Shown piece by piece: positions 24,330 through 33,318 of a stretch of 64,000 nt of DNA. The first letter of the stretch is position 1, and each line of letters opens with the position of its first letter. The position numbers and the translations under genes were made by a program. Source of the stretch: CAZTHM01 sp041946825 (GTDB taxonomy: Bacteria; Acidobacteriota; Terriglobia; UBA7540); the NCBI GenBank assembly GCA_041946825.1, contig JBHGBD010000003.1, positions 124,001 through 188,000 of the forward strand, written 5' to 3'. The notes beneath the pieces were generated by a model. That model searched no databases. It was not told where the DNA came from and saw only the letters and a program-made list of their open reading frames with translations.

Positions 24330-25760
24330 CTAATCTCTCTGACGCAACGCGATGAGCGGCTCCTGTACCGTTGTGGGGTAGCTGGCGGTATAACAAGCCA
24401 GGCAGTAGCGTCCCTGAGTATCTCCCACGGCCTGGCGCAAGCCTTCGAGGGAAAGGTAGCCGAGGGTGTCGGCGCCGATGTATTGCCGAATCTCCTCCAC
24501 GCTGTGGGTTGCGGCGATCAACTCCTTCCGGGTCGGTGTGTCGATCCCGTAGTAGCAGGGCGAGAGGGTCGGCGGGCAACTGATCCGCATGTGGACCTCG
24601 GCCGCCCCGGCTTCTCGTACGATGCGCACGATCTTGCGGCTGGTTGTCCCCCGGATGATGGAATCATCCACCAGGACGACCCGCTTGCCTTCCAGCAGGC
24701 TGCGCACGGGATTCAACTTCAGCTTGACGCCGAAGTCGCGGATGGCCTGGCTGGGTTCGATGAAGGTGCGGCCCACGTAGTGGTTGCGGATGAGGCCGAA
24801 CTTGAGCGGGATGCCGGACTCTTCTGAGAATCCGATGGCGGCGGCGACGCCGGAGTCGGGCACGGGCACCACCATGTCGGCGTCCGCCGGATGCTCGCGC
24901 GCCAGCAACCGGCCCAGCATTTCCCGGCTGGTCTGCACCGAGCGGCCGAACACCAGGCTGTCGGGGCGCGAGAAATAAACGTGCTCGAAGATGCATTGCG
25001 TGGGAGGGATGGGGGAACTCAGGCGCAGCGACGTTATGCCGCGGCCGTCCAGAATCACCATCTCGCCCGGCTCGATCTCGCGAATATAGGTGGCATTGAT
25101 CAAATCGAACGCACAAGTCTCCGAGGCCACGACGTAGGAGCCGTTCAGCCGGCCCAGGCTCAACGGCCGGAATCCCCGCGGGTCGCGAATGGCGTATACG
25201 CTGTCTTTGACCAGCACCACCAGCGAATACGCTCCGACAACCTTGTCCAGCGCGTCGGCCAGGGATTCCGGGATCCCGGTTTGCTTCGAGCGCGCGAAGT
25301 GGTGGAGGATGACTTCGCTGTCGCTGGTGGTTTGAAAGATGTCGCCGCGGCTTTCCAGTTCGCGGCGAATCGATGACGCGTTCACCAGATTGCCGTTGTG
25401 GGCCAGCGCCACTTGACCCTTCTGGCAGCTCACGATGATGGGCTGGGCGTTCTTGAGGTCGGTGTCCCCCGCCGTCGAGTAGCGCGTGTGCCCGATGGCG
25501 GAGTGCCCGGGCAGGCCCTCAATCACCTGGGGCGTAAAGACTTCCGCGACGTGCCCCATGCCGCGATGAGTGAGCATCTTTTGGCCATCGCTCGAGACGA
25601 TGCCCGCGCTCTCCTGTCCTCGGTGTTGGAGTGCGTAGAGCCCCAGATAAGCCAACTTGGCGGCTTCCGGGTGGCCGTAGACGGCGAACACCCCACAATG
25701 GTCGTGGAATTTGTCGTCAGGAAGGGGGTGGCAAGGGAAGAGCTTGGAAGCTGCCTGCAA
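24330..25760 (-). CDS. purF: amidophosphoribosyltransferase
   Basis: A 476-residue enzyme that makes phosphoribosylamine from PRPP and glutamine, the first committed step of purine synthesis. The N-terminal propeptide of about 21 residues ends before the nucleophile Cys22 in HDHCGVFAVYGH. The glutaminase region has GHTRYSTAGD and HNGNLVN; the PRPP-binding loop is VVLVDDSIIRGTTSRKIV. Fe-S cluster cysteines typical of the Bacillus-type enzyme are compatible with CPPTLSPCYYGID and with a late CLACY. First gene of the run purF-lepB-purM-purN. Confidence 0.96.
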   Translation of the reverse strand: MQAASKLFPCHPLPDDKFHDHCGVFAVYGHPEAAKLAYLGLYALQHRGQESAGIVSSDGQKMLTHRGMGHVAEVFTPQVIEGLPGHSAIGHTRYSTAGDTDLKNAQPIIVSCQKGQVALAHNGNLVNASSIRRELESRGDIFQTTSDSEVILHHFARSKQTGIPESLADALDKVVGAYSLVVLVKDSVYAIRDPRGFRPLSLGRLNGSYVVASETCAFDLINATYIREIEPGEMVILDGRGITSLRLSSPIPPTQCIFEHVYFSRPDSLVFGRSVQTSREMLGRLLAREHPADADMVVPVPDSGVAAAIGFSEESGIPLKFGLIRNHYVGRTFIEPSQAIRDFGVKLKLNPVRSLLEGKRVVLVDDSIIRGTTSRKIVRIVREAGAAEVHMRISCPPTLSPCYYGIDTPTRKELIAATHSVEEIRQYIGADTLGYLSLEGLRQAVGDTQGRYCLACYTASYPTTVQEPLIALRQRD

Positions 25761-26058
25761 AGGTTTTCTCCGCGCCTCTGAGTGGGAGATAGAACGAATG
25801 GGTAGCTGCTTACTCAGCCCGCACTACTATTAGATGCGATCTTGCCGTTCTTCGATTCCTGCCCTCTCAGGCTGCTCTCGGCATCGGCAAATCGCTCCGA
25901 GCCTCTTCAACCCAAACTAACCAGCGGGAACCAAGCTCTATTCTGCCTTGAACGCTGACACGGTGCAATAATTTTCTCGGGAGCACTGGAGTTCTCTGAA
26001 GGAGACTCTCATAAAACAAGTGGTAGACCTCGGGCGACCAGCAGCCTAAAATCGGAAA

Positions 26059-26331
26059 ACGCAGTTCGAGTGGAATGCTGCCAAGGTACCGGGAAACCTG
26101 CGGAAGCATCGGGTTTCGTTTCAGGAAGGTTCAAGCGTCTTTTATGATCCCCTGGCGGTAACCGGCGCCGACCCCGACCACTCCGAGGAAGAGGAAAGAC
26201 TCATCACCTTTGGCATGTCGGTGAAGGGGCGGCTTCTTGTTGTATCGCATACGGAGCGCGGTGAAGCGATTCGCATCGTAAGTGCTCGCACCGCAACCCA
26301 GATTGAAAGGCAGATCTATGAAGAAGGCTAA
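26059..26331 (+). pseudogene. BrnT-family toxin gene with ACG in place of the start codon
   Basis: The open frame from 26050 to the stop at 26329-26331 encodes a full BrnT-like (DUF497) RNase toxin: QFEWNAAKVPGNLRKHRVSF, then YDPLAVTGADPDHSEEEERL, ITFGMSVKGRLLVVSHTERG and IRIVSARTATQIERQIYEEG. At the position where family members start (M-x-FEW) the codon is ACG, and no ATG, GTG or TTG lies between the upstream stop (26047) and the conserved start. Either ACG is used poorly as start or the toxin is off. The family residues in the body look intact. The antitoxin gene overlaps its end by 14 bases. Confidence 0.7.
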
Positions 26332-26569
26332 AATGACGTCGGACGAGCTCCGACCAGCGTACAGGCGCGCTGACTTCAAGAAACTGGAGCGTGGGAAATA
26401 CTACGAGCGGGTAAAATCGAGGTCCAATGTTGTTGTCCTCGATCCTGAGAATGCGGCAGTCTTCCCCAACTCTGCCGCGGTCAACAAGGCGCTGCATTCA
26501 TTGGCCGAAGTTGTGAATACCTTGTCAGGAACAAGCCGCTCCGCTCGCCGTCGGCGGCTCGGGAGTTGA
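26318..26569 (+). CDS. antitoxin of the BrnT-type toxin-antitoxin pair
   Basis: An 83-residue protein beginning MKKAKMTSDELRPAYRRADF. The core RGKYYERVKSRSNVVVLDPE and AVFPNSAAVNKALHSLAEVV matches small proteins that I know as partners of DUF497/BrnT toxins; it is not the BrnA (COPG-like) type. The start at 26318 overlaps the toxin stop, the usual arrangement. The C-terminus is arginine-rich (SARRRRLGS). The antitoxin should bind the toxin and may repress the operon. Confidence 0.7.
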   Translation: MKKAKMTSDELRPAYRRADFKKLERGKYYERVKSRSNVVVLDPENAAVFPNSAAVNKALHSLAEVVNTLSGTSRSARRRRLGS

Positions 26570-26688
26570 ATCGGCGCCATCGGACGAAGATATAGCGCTG
26601 GGGGTGGGATTCGAACAAGCCGAGTACTGAGTCAGGCCGATATGCTCGTGACGAGACATCTCCGCGATCAGAACTTCACCGTGAATCG

Positions 26689-28014
26689 TTACCAATCCCG
26701 GCAAGGGGCTTGCGGAGTGGGCGTGAAGCTGGCTCCGTGATCGCGCCACCAGGCGTGCCACTCGTCGGCGGCGCGCCTGGACTCGGCGGCCGTGGCCTTC
26801 GGCGAGAGGTAAATCATCTGCCGGGTCAAGCCCAGTAATGCGAAGTGGCCCACGCGCCGGACCTGACCCTCGGGATCGCTCAGCGTGGCGATCAGGGCGG
26901 GAACAACTTCTCTGGTCCCCAAATTTCTCAATCCCAAAATGGCGTTAACGCGATCGCTGACGCTCGGCGAGCGCAGCGCGTCGAAGAGCGCCTGGTTGGC
27001 GCGAGTGTCGTTAAAAAGCCCAAGGGTTCGCAGAACCTCGCCGCGCAAAGAATCCGATGTGCCGCGAAGCATCTCGAGAAGCGGCGGCACAAACTTCGCG
27101 TCGTCCTTTTCTCCCAAGAGGAGAACCGCGTAGGCGCGCAGGGAGTCGTCTTCGGTCTTTCCGGCGGCTTCCAATGCCGCGCCGTCGCTTCCCCGCGCGA
27201 TGTCCAGGATGACCGCCCATGCTTCCGGTGTGCCGAGCCGCGCCAGGCCCTGAAGCGCCTGCTGCCGGTCCAGGCCGCGTTCGCCGGCGGGAGCTCGACC
27301 GATGGTGGCGAGCTTCTCCGACACGAACGGCTGAGGCAGCGTCGAGAGCACCAGCAGAGCCTCAGCGGCTTCGGGGCGGGCGGGTTTTTCGAGCGCCGTC
27401 ACATACGGCTCAAATGCCTTCTGAAGTTCCTCGGGCGTCGAAGGCGAAATCTCGAAGGTGAATTCATTGACGGCCAGCGCGAAGGCCACCGGCGTGCCGG
27501 AAAAATCCTGCTGCGCGGGATTAAACCCCAGCAACGGCAGCCGCCGCCGGGCGCGCACGCGGAAGCTCCCAGGCTTCGAAAACCGGGCCCACTGGTTGAG
27601 CAGCCAGCGCTCGGTATGCGTCTGGCCGGGCGGGAGCGACACAGAACCGTAGACGGTCGTTCCCTTGGCTCCGCCACACGGTTTGGGCGCGGGATCGGAC
27701 AGCGGGCGGCCTTTCAGATCGCGGACGGAAAAATGCGGCTCGCCTTCCAGCTCCGAGTTCGGCGCGCGGCTGGGAGTTCGATACGAAAACGCAAAGGGTT
27801 CGGCGCCGGTATTTCGAATCGTAAATTTGCAGAAGACCGGCTCGCCCTGAAGATACGAAGTCTTTTCCTGTTCGAAGCGCGCGACATAGCTGACCTGCGC
27901 GGCGGCGATCGGCGGAAAAACTGGCACGAGAATGCCGGCAATTAAGAAACCGAGATGCATGAACTCCCGGGACTTTCTATCCCGGCTCGTTTTGAGAGCC
28001 ATTCTCTTCATCAT
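26689..28014 (-). CDS. exported HEAT-repeat protein
   Basis: About 441 residues. Several in-frame starts exist: ATGs at 28014 and 28002, and one at 27960 with GGGAG just upstream. A hydrophobic signal (GFLIAGILVPVFPPIAAAQ) follows. The N-terminal domain is beta-rich (VSYVARFEQEKTSYLQGEP, FTIRNTGAEPFAF). The C-terminal half (about residue 230 onward) is a run of HEAT/PBS-lyase type alpha repeats such as SLRGEVLRTLGLFNDTRANQ, VSDRVNAILGLRNLGTREVV and GQVRRVGHFALLGL. Likely a periplasmic scaffold; no enzymatic motif seen. Divergent from the gene at 28092. Confidence 0.7.
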   Translation of the reverse strand: MMKRMALKTSRDRKSREFMHLGFLIAGILVPVFPPIAAAQVSYVARFEQEKTSYLQGEPVFCKFTIRNTGAEPFAFSYRTPSRAPNSELEGEPHFSVRDLKGRPLSDPAPKPCGGAKGTTVYGSVSLPPGQTHTERWLLNQWARFSKPGSFRVRARRRLPLLGFNPAQQDFSGTPVAFALAVNEFTFEISPSTPEELQKAFEPYVTALEKPARPEAAEALLVLSTLPQPFVSEKLATIGRAPAGERGLDRQQALQGLARLGTPEAWAVILDIARGSDGAALEAAGKTEDDSLRAYAVLLLGEKDDAKFVPPLLEMLRGTSDSLRGEVLRTLGLFNDTRANQALFDALRSPSVSDRVNAILGLRNLGTREVVPALIATLSDPEGQVRRVGHFALLGLTRQMIYLSPKATAAESRRAADEWHAWWRDHGASFTPTPQAPCRDW

Positions 28015-28091
28015 AGCTTGAATTCGAGCGAGACGCTTTTGGGATTGAATCCTCCGCCTGCTGCGAAGTAGCATCTAACCAGAGGACGGCT

Positions 28092-28991
28092 ATGAATCTT
28101 CCCGCGCGGCGAATTATCGTCCTCGTCTCTCTCGCGGTCATCATCGGGCTGTTGTGCTGCCCGCGTCGCGTCCACGCCCAGACTAAGCTCTACTTGAAAG
28201 ATGGCAGCTATCAACTGGTGAAGAGTTACGAAATCCAGGGCGAGCGTGTGCGGTATTACAGCGTCGAGCGCTCGACGTGGGAAGAAGTGCCGAAGTCGCT
28301 GGTGGATTTCGAGGCCACGGAACGCGCTCGCAAAGAGGATGAGGCCGCGAAGCAGAAAGAGATGGAGGAAGCGCGGGCCCTCGCCAGCGAACGCTTTGAC
28401 CACTCAGCGCAAACCGGCTATGAGGTCGCGCCCGGCATCCATTTGCCCGGAGATTTTGGCGTCTTTGCCTTTGACGGCTTGCGGGTCATCCGTATGATGC
28501 AGTCTTCGGCTGAAGTCGTCACCGACAAGAAGCGCGCGGCGCTGCTCCTGGCGCTGCCGGGGCCGCTCGTCAAAAATCGGGCCTTCGTGGTCTTGCCCGG
28601 CGCGCAGGCGGCGGTGCGCGTGCCATCACTCCAGCCGACGTTCTACGTGCAATCGTCAGATGAGTTGGGCTCGAAGCTCGAACTCGTGACGGTGAAATCG
28701 CGCAAGGATTCGCGACAAGTCGAAAAAGTCGAATGGCGCGGCGGCATCACCAAGCCCGCGGAACTCCGCGCCGCCGTGCCCCTGGAGCGCACCCAGCTCG
28801 CGCCGGGGCTCTACAGGCTGAAGCCGCTCCAGCCGCTCGATCCGGGCGAATACGCGCTCGGCGAGCTGATCCAGAAGAAGCTGAATCTCGAGCTCTGGGA
28901 CTTCAGCATCACCGGCGCGCCTGCCGCTGCGACCGCCGGAGAGGAAACTCCACCTACCATCCGACGCTCCGACAAGCCGCCAAAAGATTGA
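28092..28991 (+). CDS. exported protein of unknown function
   Basis: A 299-residue protein with a signal peptide (RIIVLVSLAVIIGLLCCP, cleavage likely after HAQ). The next part, TKLYLKDGSYQLVKSYEIQG followed by VRYYSVERSTWEEVPKSLVD, is a short beta domain. A charged helix rich in Glu, Lys and Arg follows (about residues 75-100), then a beta-rich region. I recognise the overall pattern as a conserved hypothetical of Acidobacteriota but know no function. The gene is followed after 60 bases by the M28 peptidase gene on the same strand. Confidence 0.65.
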   Translation: MNLPARRIIVLVSLAVIIGLLCCPRRVHAQTKLYLKDGSYQLVKSYEIQGERVRYYSVERSTWEEVPKSLVDFEATERARKEDEAAKQKEMEEARALASERFDHSAQTGYEVAPGIHLPGDFGVFAFDGLRVIRMMQSSAEVVTDKKRAALLLALPGPLVKNRAFVVLPGAQAAVRVPSLQPTFYVQSSDELGSKLELVTVKSRKDSRQVEKVEWRGGITKPAELRAAVPLERTQLAPGLYRLKPLQPLDPGEYALGELIQKKLNLELWDFSITGAPAAATAGEETPPTIRRSDKPPKD

Positions 28992-29050
28992 CATCGCCAT
29001 CGCACCCCAGCATAATCCGCGAGCGCTTTGGTTGTCGCACAGGGGTATCG

Positions 29051-31264
29051 ATGCGCACGCGAATCATCTTGGTCGCAGTCTTCCTGGCCATCCCGACGCA
29101 ATTCGCCGCGAGGAGCCGTGTCGTCGTCCCGGCTGAGTCCGAATCAAAAGGCGCCGCCGGAATTCCTCTTGGTTTCAGCCCTTCAAGCTACGCCGCGCAG
29201 GCGCGGTGGGAGAAGCGATTCCTCCAAATTCCCAGCGCCGCGCGATGCCGGAAATACCTGCGGCGTCTCACCCGCCAGCCGCACGTAGCGGGAACTCCGG
29301 GTGACCGCGCGGTAACGCAATACATCTTTGACGAGTTCAAACGCGCCGGGTTGAATCCCGAAATTGTCGAATACCGCGTGCTGCTTTCCTATCCGAAAAA
29401 GATTGGCGTCGAGCTAGTCGCTCCCGAGCGAGTCAGGCTGGCCAACCCCGAGCCCGAGATCAAAGGCGACAAGGACACGCGGGTTTCCGATCCCATGGCC
29501 AGGATGCCCTGGACCGGCTATTCGCCCTCGGCAGATTTGACCCTGCCCGTGGTGTACGTGAATTACGGCAACTCCGAGGACTACGACCAGCTCGAAAAGC
29601 TCGGCGTGAGCGTGAGAGGCAAGATCGTTCTGGCCCGCTATTTCCACGGTTACCGTGGGGGCAAAGCCCTCGAAGCGGAGCGCCGCGGCGCCGCCGGAAT
29701 CATCGTCTATTCCGACCCCGCTGAGGACGGCGCGCAGCGCGGCCCGGTTTATCCTCTGGGTCCGTGGGGACCACTCGGACATTTCCAGCGCGGCGCGGTG
29801 GTTTATGATTTTCTTACGCCCGGCGATCCGCTGACGCCGGGATGGCCTTCCACCGAATCAGCGCGGCGCATACCTGAAAGCGAAGCAAAGGTCCTGCCCA
29901 AGATTCCGATGGTGCCGCTTTCCGCCGCCGACGCACGGGAAATCCTTCAGCGCCTCGGGGGGCCGGAAGCACCCAAGGGTTGGACCGGCGGGCTTCCGGT
30001 CGAATATCGCACAGGTGGCGAAGCGGCCAAGGTTCATCTCGGGCTCGAAATGGAAAACCGCGTGACGCCCATCTGGAACGTCATCGCGAAGATTCCCGGC
30101 ACGGTCGAGCCGGAGAAACTGGTGATTCTGGGCAACCATCACGACGCCTGGGTGTACGGCGCGGTCGATCCTTCCAGCGGCACGGCGACGATGCTCGAAA
30201 CGGCGCGTGCGCTGGGCCAACTGGTGAAGGAGGGTTTCCGCCCGCGGCGCACGATTGTGCTGGGCAACTGGGACGCGGAAGAGTACACGCTGACCGGCTC
30301 GAGCGAATGGGGCGAGCAGTTCGCCGACGAATTGCGCCGGCACGCCGTGGTTTGCCTTAATGTCGACGCTTCGGCGAGCGGGCAGGATTTTTCGGTGAGC
30401 GCGGTGCCGGCGTTGATTCCCGCGGTCATCGAGGCCACGCAGACCGTGCGCGATCCGGCCACCGGACGCAGCGTGTACGAGCGCTGGAAGGAGCAGAAGG
30501 CCGCACCGAGCGTGCGCAGCTACGCCGTGCCGGGCTCGGGCGCGGCGCCCGTGCCGTTCGGGCTGCTGGGCGGCGGCTCGGACTACATGGTGTTTCTCCA
30601 GCACCTGGGAGTGCCGTCACTCGACATGATTTTCGACGGCCCTTACGGCGTTTACCACTCGGTGTACGACGACTTTCGCTGGATGGACCGCTACGGCGAT
30701 CCCGGTTTCCGCTACCACGCGGCGATGAGCCGGGTGTGGGGGTTGCTGGCGCTGCGCTTTGCCAACGCTGACCTGCTGCCGCTCGACTACTCGATTTATG
30801 CGGGCGAGATCGCGGCTTACCTCGAAGGCCTGGAGAGGCTGGCCCCAGCGGATTTCTTCGTGGAGACGATTCGCCCACTGATTGAGAAATCACGCGCTTG
30901 GCAAAAGGCAGCCGAACACTCGACGCGTGTTTTGGAAGCGCTGCGGGCTGGCAGTGTAGTGGCGCCCTTGAGGCCTCCAGAATCTGCTGGCCCCGCTCGG
31001 AGCACGGTCGGCGGCACGATGGAATTCAACGCCCCGCTGATGGCCCAGGAGCGCGCCTTGCTCGATGACCGAGGCATTCCCGGCCGGCCGTGGTTCCGCC
31101 ACTTGATTTACGCGCCGCTGCCGAGCTACGAGGCCGAAACGCTCCCCGGCCTGCGCGAGGCATTGGAGGCGAAGGACCTTGCCCGCGCTCGCGAGCAAGC
31201 CGCCGCCCTCGCCAATGCCCTTGGCCGCGCCGTGCGTGCCCTCTCCTTGCGCCAAGGCAACTAG
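29051..31264 (+). CDS. M28 family metallopeptidase, glutamate carboxypeptidase II-like
   Basis: A 737-residue exported peptidase from the ATG at 29051; the longer frame to 28733 overlaps the previous gene and is rejected. After a signal peptide come an M28 domain interrupted by a PA (protease-associated) domain (VRGKIVLARYFHGYRGGKAL...), and a C-terminal dimerisation domain. Zinc ligands and catalytic residues are visible in GNHHDAWVYGAVDPSSGTAT, NWDAEEYTLTGSSEWGE, LNVDAS and GVYHSVYDDF. This is the NAALADase/transferrin-receptor-like architecture; it probably cleaves C-terminal acidic or other residues from peptides outside the cytoplasm. Confidence 0.9.
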   Translation: MRTRIILVAVFLAIPTQFAARSRVVVPAESESKGAAGIPLGFSPSSYAAQARWEKRFLQIPSAARCRKYLRRLTRQPHVAGTPGDRAVTQYIFDEFKRAGLNPEIVEYRVLLSYPKKIGVELVAPERVRLANPEPEIKGDKDTRVSDPMARMPWTGYSPSADLTLPVVYVNYGNSEDYDQLEKLGVSVRGKIVLARYFHGYRGGKALEAERRGAAGIIVYSDPAEDGAQRGPVYPLGPWGPLGHFQRGAVVYDFLTPGDPLTPGWPSTESARRIPESEAKVLPKIPMVPLSAADAREILQRLGGPEAPKGWTGGLPVEYRTGGEAAKVHLGLEMENRVTPIWNVIAKIPGTVEPEKLVILGNHHDAWVYGAVDPSSGTATMLETARALGQLVKEGFRPRRTIVLGNWDAEEYTLTGSSEWGEQFADELRRHAVVCLNVDASASGQDFSVSAVPALIPAVIEATQTVRDPATGRSVYERWKEQKAAPSVRSYAVPGSGAAPVPFGLLGGGSDYMVFLQHLGVPSLDMIFDGPYGVYHSVYDDFRWMDRYGDPGFRYHAAMSRVWGLLALRFANADLLPLDYSIYAGEIAAYLEGLERLAPADFFVETIRPLIEKSRAWQKAAEHSTRVLEALRAGSVVAPLRPPESAGPARSTVGGTMEFNAPLMAQERALLDDRGIPGRPWFRHLIYAPLPSYEAETLPGLREALEAKDLARAREQAAALANALGRAVRALSLRQGN

Positions 31265-31694
31265 TAACTTGCCCACACCCAACCGACCGGGGGCAGCTCC
31301 TCGCTCCCCCAAGAACAACTGGTTGCCCTCGCCAAGTCTTCCCCGGACTCATCACTCTAGCTCATTTGTTATCAATAATATAGAAGCGACACTGGGAAAT
31401 AGAAACTGGGTTCGAAACCACCATCGCCCTGTCCTCGCCCGGGTCGGGGGCGGGTATGGGTTGGGCGTCCGACTGGCTCGGGACCGTTGTGCTTCAGACG
31501 CGACACAGGTGGACGCAAGCGCCACAAACCAGGTGGATTAGTCTATTAGACTCAGACGTTTGGCCGGGCCCGAGGCAGCACCTATAGCCGGGTCCAATAG
31601 TACCGAAGGGCCATTTACGGTGATTTGGGAGTTCTGTAGATTGGTTGGCGAAATGGGCAAGGATCTGATTCAGGCAAAAGACAAGGAGATTGAA
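31265..31694 (+). promoter_or_regulatory. 430-base leader region of the first pilin gene
   Basis: No gene is evident. An AT-rich stretch near 31363-31385 may hold the promoter. A strong hairpin, GGGCCCG (31566-31572) with CGGGTCC (31589-31595), lies about 100 bases before the pilin start. The block CTCGCCCGGGTCG...GGCTCGGG (31434-31482) has a related copy upstream of the second pilin gene (31946-31994). Confidence 0.4.
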
Positions 31695-31892
31695 ATGAAT
31701 AGATTGTATTCACGAGTGAAAGGTTCGCTGAGTCGGTTGCACCGCGAGGATTCCGGTCAGGACCTGATCGAATACGCGTTGATTGCCGCTTTGATTGCGC
31801 TGGCGGCAACCGTGGGCATGGGCAGTGTGGCCACGGCGATTAACGAGGCATTCTCTTCGATTGGCGCAAAGCTGAAGGGTTACGCCAGCTAG
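31695..31892 (+). CDS. Flp-family type IVb pilin (copy 1)
   Basis: A 65-residue prepilin from the ATG at 31695, chosen because AAGGAG lies seven bases upstream; the longer frame to 31560 runs into leader DNA. The leader peptide ends in EDSG, the predicted prepilin-peptidase cut, followed by QDLIEYALI with the conserved Glu5 and Tyr6 of Flp pilins. The hydrophobic assembly helix and a short tail (SSIGAKLKGYAS) follow. It would form thin Flp/Tad pili, but no tad, cpa or prepilin peptidase gene is in the window. A second pilin gene follows with an identical mature protein. Confidence 0.9.
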   Translation: MNRLYSRVKGSLSRLHREDSGQDLIEYALIAALIALAATVGMGSVATAINEAFSSIGAKLKGYAS

Positions 31893-32139
31893 CCGAAACT
31901 GGGGGAGCGTTTCCGGGTTACCCGGCACGGACCTGGATTGCGGTGCTCGCCCGGGCCGCATGCCCGTCCAGGTTGGGGCTCAAGACGGCTCGGGTGGCGG
32001 GTCCGGATGCACAGGCAGGCGATGGCGGGGCTTCGAGTTTGATGGGACTATTGTGCCATTGTCAGAGGCCCCCATATTTTGTAGTTTTGAGCCCAATTAG
32101 CCCGCCGACTCAAATCGAGTGGGCGGTGGAGGGAGCACA

Positions 32140-32328
32140 ATGAGCAAGCAGATTCTGAAGTTGCTCGCGGAACTGCATCGCGAGGATTCTGGTCAGGACT
32201 TGATCGAGTACGCCTTAATTGCCGCACTGATCGCGCTGGCGGCAACCGTCGGCATGGGCAGCGTGGCCACGGCGATCAACGAAGCATTCTCTTCCATTGG
32301 CGCAAAACTGAAAGGCTACGCGTCGTAA
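32140..32328 (+). CDS. Flp-family type IVb pilin (copy 2)
   Basis: A 62-residue prepilin starting MSKQILKLLAELHRE, with GGAGGGA seven bases upstream of the ATG. From HREDSGQDLIEY to the C-terminus all 50 residues are identical to copy 1, while roughly 20 nucleotides differ, all silent. Only the N-terminal leader peptides differ. The 247-base spacer between the two genes contains a block related to the first gene's leader, pointing to duplication of the whole unit. Its stop faces the stop of a GGDEF gene 29 bases away. Confidence 0.9.
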   Translation: MSKQILKLLAELHREDSGQDLIEYALIAALIALAATVGMGSVATAINEAFSSIGAKLKGYAS

Positions 32329-32357
32329 AGGGGCGCTGGGGTCGGTCCAGGTGATAG

Positions 32358-33191
32358 CTAGGCGCGCTGCGCGGCGGGGCTGGGGGCCATCGCCCCTTTG
32401 CTCCGCTTCTCAGCGTACATGCGCGTGTCGGCCTCGGCGACGCATTGTTCCGCTGTCTGCCCGGTAACGTGCTGGTGCAGGCCCATGCTGAGGCCGATCG
32501 GCAAATTGCCGACCCGGCTGGTGCGGTCCCATTCCGCCACCTTCTCCCGGATGCGGTTGACGACCACCTGCGAACCTGCGCCGTCCGTTTCCGAAAGCAC
32601 AATCAGGAATTCGTCTCCGCCGTATCGAACCACGTAGTCGGACCCGCGTACGCAAGACTTGAGAATACCCGCAATCTGCGCCAGCACATAATCGCCCATC
32701 AGGTGTCCGAAGCGGTCATTCACCGCCTTGAAGTTGTCCACGTCGCACATGACGAGGCCCAGCGGGCGATGGTTGCGCTCGGCGCGGGAGATTTCTCCCT
32801 GCAGGAGTTCGCGCAGGAAGCTGCGGCTGAAAACGTTGGTGAGCGAATCGACCATGCTGGCGGAGTGCTCCGACTGCGCCTTCAGCGTGTGTTGGAGATT
32901 GAGCAAGCGGAGCTTGCGCAATTCCACCTCGCGCCGCACCATGTACAGCGCCACCAGCATTACGACCATCATCACCAGGAAGAAGAGCTGGGGCGGGATT
33001 TTTACTTCCAGTGTGTTGTGTTGCCAGAAGCTTGTGGGAGCCAGGAGCGACAGCGCGCCCAGCACCAGCACCGCCGCGGCAAAAATCACCAGGATCAAGA
33101 TGTCGCGGTTGTGGGATTCGATCTGGACAAGCTCGGTTTCGATGCGCGCGTGCGGGCCGATCTTTTCGGTTTCTTCTGGCCGATTATCCAT
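32358..33191 (-). CDS. membrane diguanylate cyclase (GGDEF)
   Basis: 277 residues from the ATG at 33191 (an alternative in-frame ATG is at 33245). Two transmembrane segments at about residues 31-52 and 68-86 are followed by a short coiled region (VRREVELRKLRLLNLQ) and a GGDEF domain with the intact catalytic motif GGDEF (191-195). An RGSD inhibitory site sits five residues upstream (182-185), so product feedback is likely. It makes cyclic di-GMP. No sensory domain is seen outside the membrane part. The convergent neighbour is a pilin pair, a class of genes often controlled by c-di-GMP. Confidence 0.9.
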   Translation of the reverse strand: MDNRPEETEKIGPHARIETELVQIESHNRDILILVIFAAAVLVLGALSLLAPTSFWQHNTLEVKIPPQLFFLVMMVVMLVALYMVRREVELRKLRLLNLQHTLKAQSEHSASMVDSLTNVFSRSFLRELLQGEISRAERNHRPLGLVMCDVDNFKAVNDRFGHLMGDYVLAQIAGILKSCVRGSDYVVRYGGDEFLIVLSETDGAGSQVVVNRIREKVAEWDRTSRVGNLPIGLSMGLHQHVTGQTAEQCVAEADTRMYAEKRSKGAMAPSPAAQRA

Positions 33192-33318
33192 TCGAGGGGC
33201 GGTCCAACTCGCGCGAATCGGCCGCCCATGCACAGGGCGGCGCAACCGGGCTCGGCGGCATTATACGATAGCCCGGCAGAATCTCAACTCCTCGCCGGAG
33301 CGGAACTGCCCGCGCGCG

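Noticed and set aside
25867..26109. Minus-strand frame of 80 codons upstream of the BrnT gene
   Set aside because: The translation looks protein-like in parts, but it overlaps the start of the toxin gene antisense and matches nothing I know; not enough to call a gene.
26598..26640. tRNA-like 3' end on the minus strand (GTTCGAATCCCACC)
   Set aside because: The T-loop word is present, but the T stem does not pair and no acceptor, D or anticodon arm is found. At most a short tRNA fragment, or chance.
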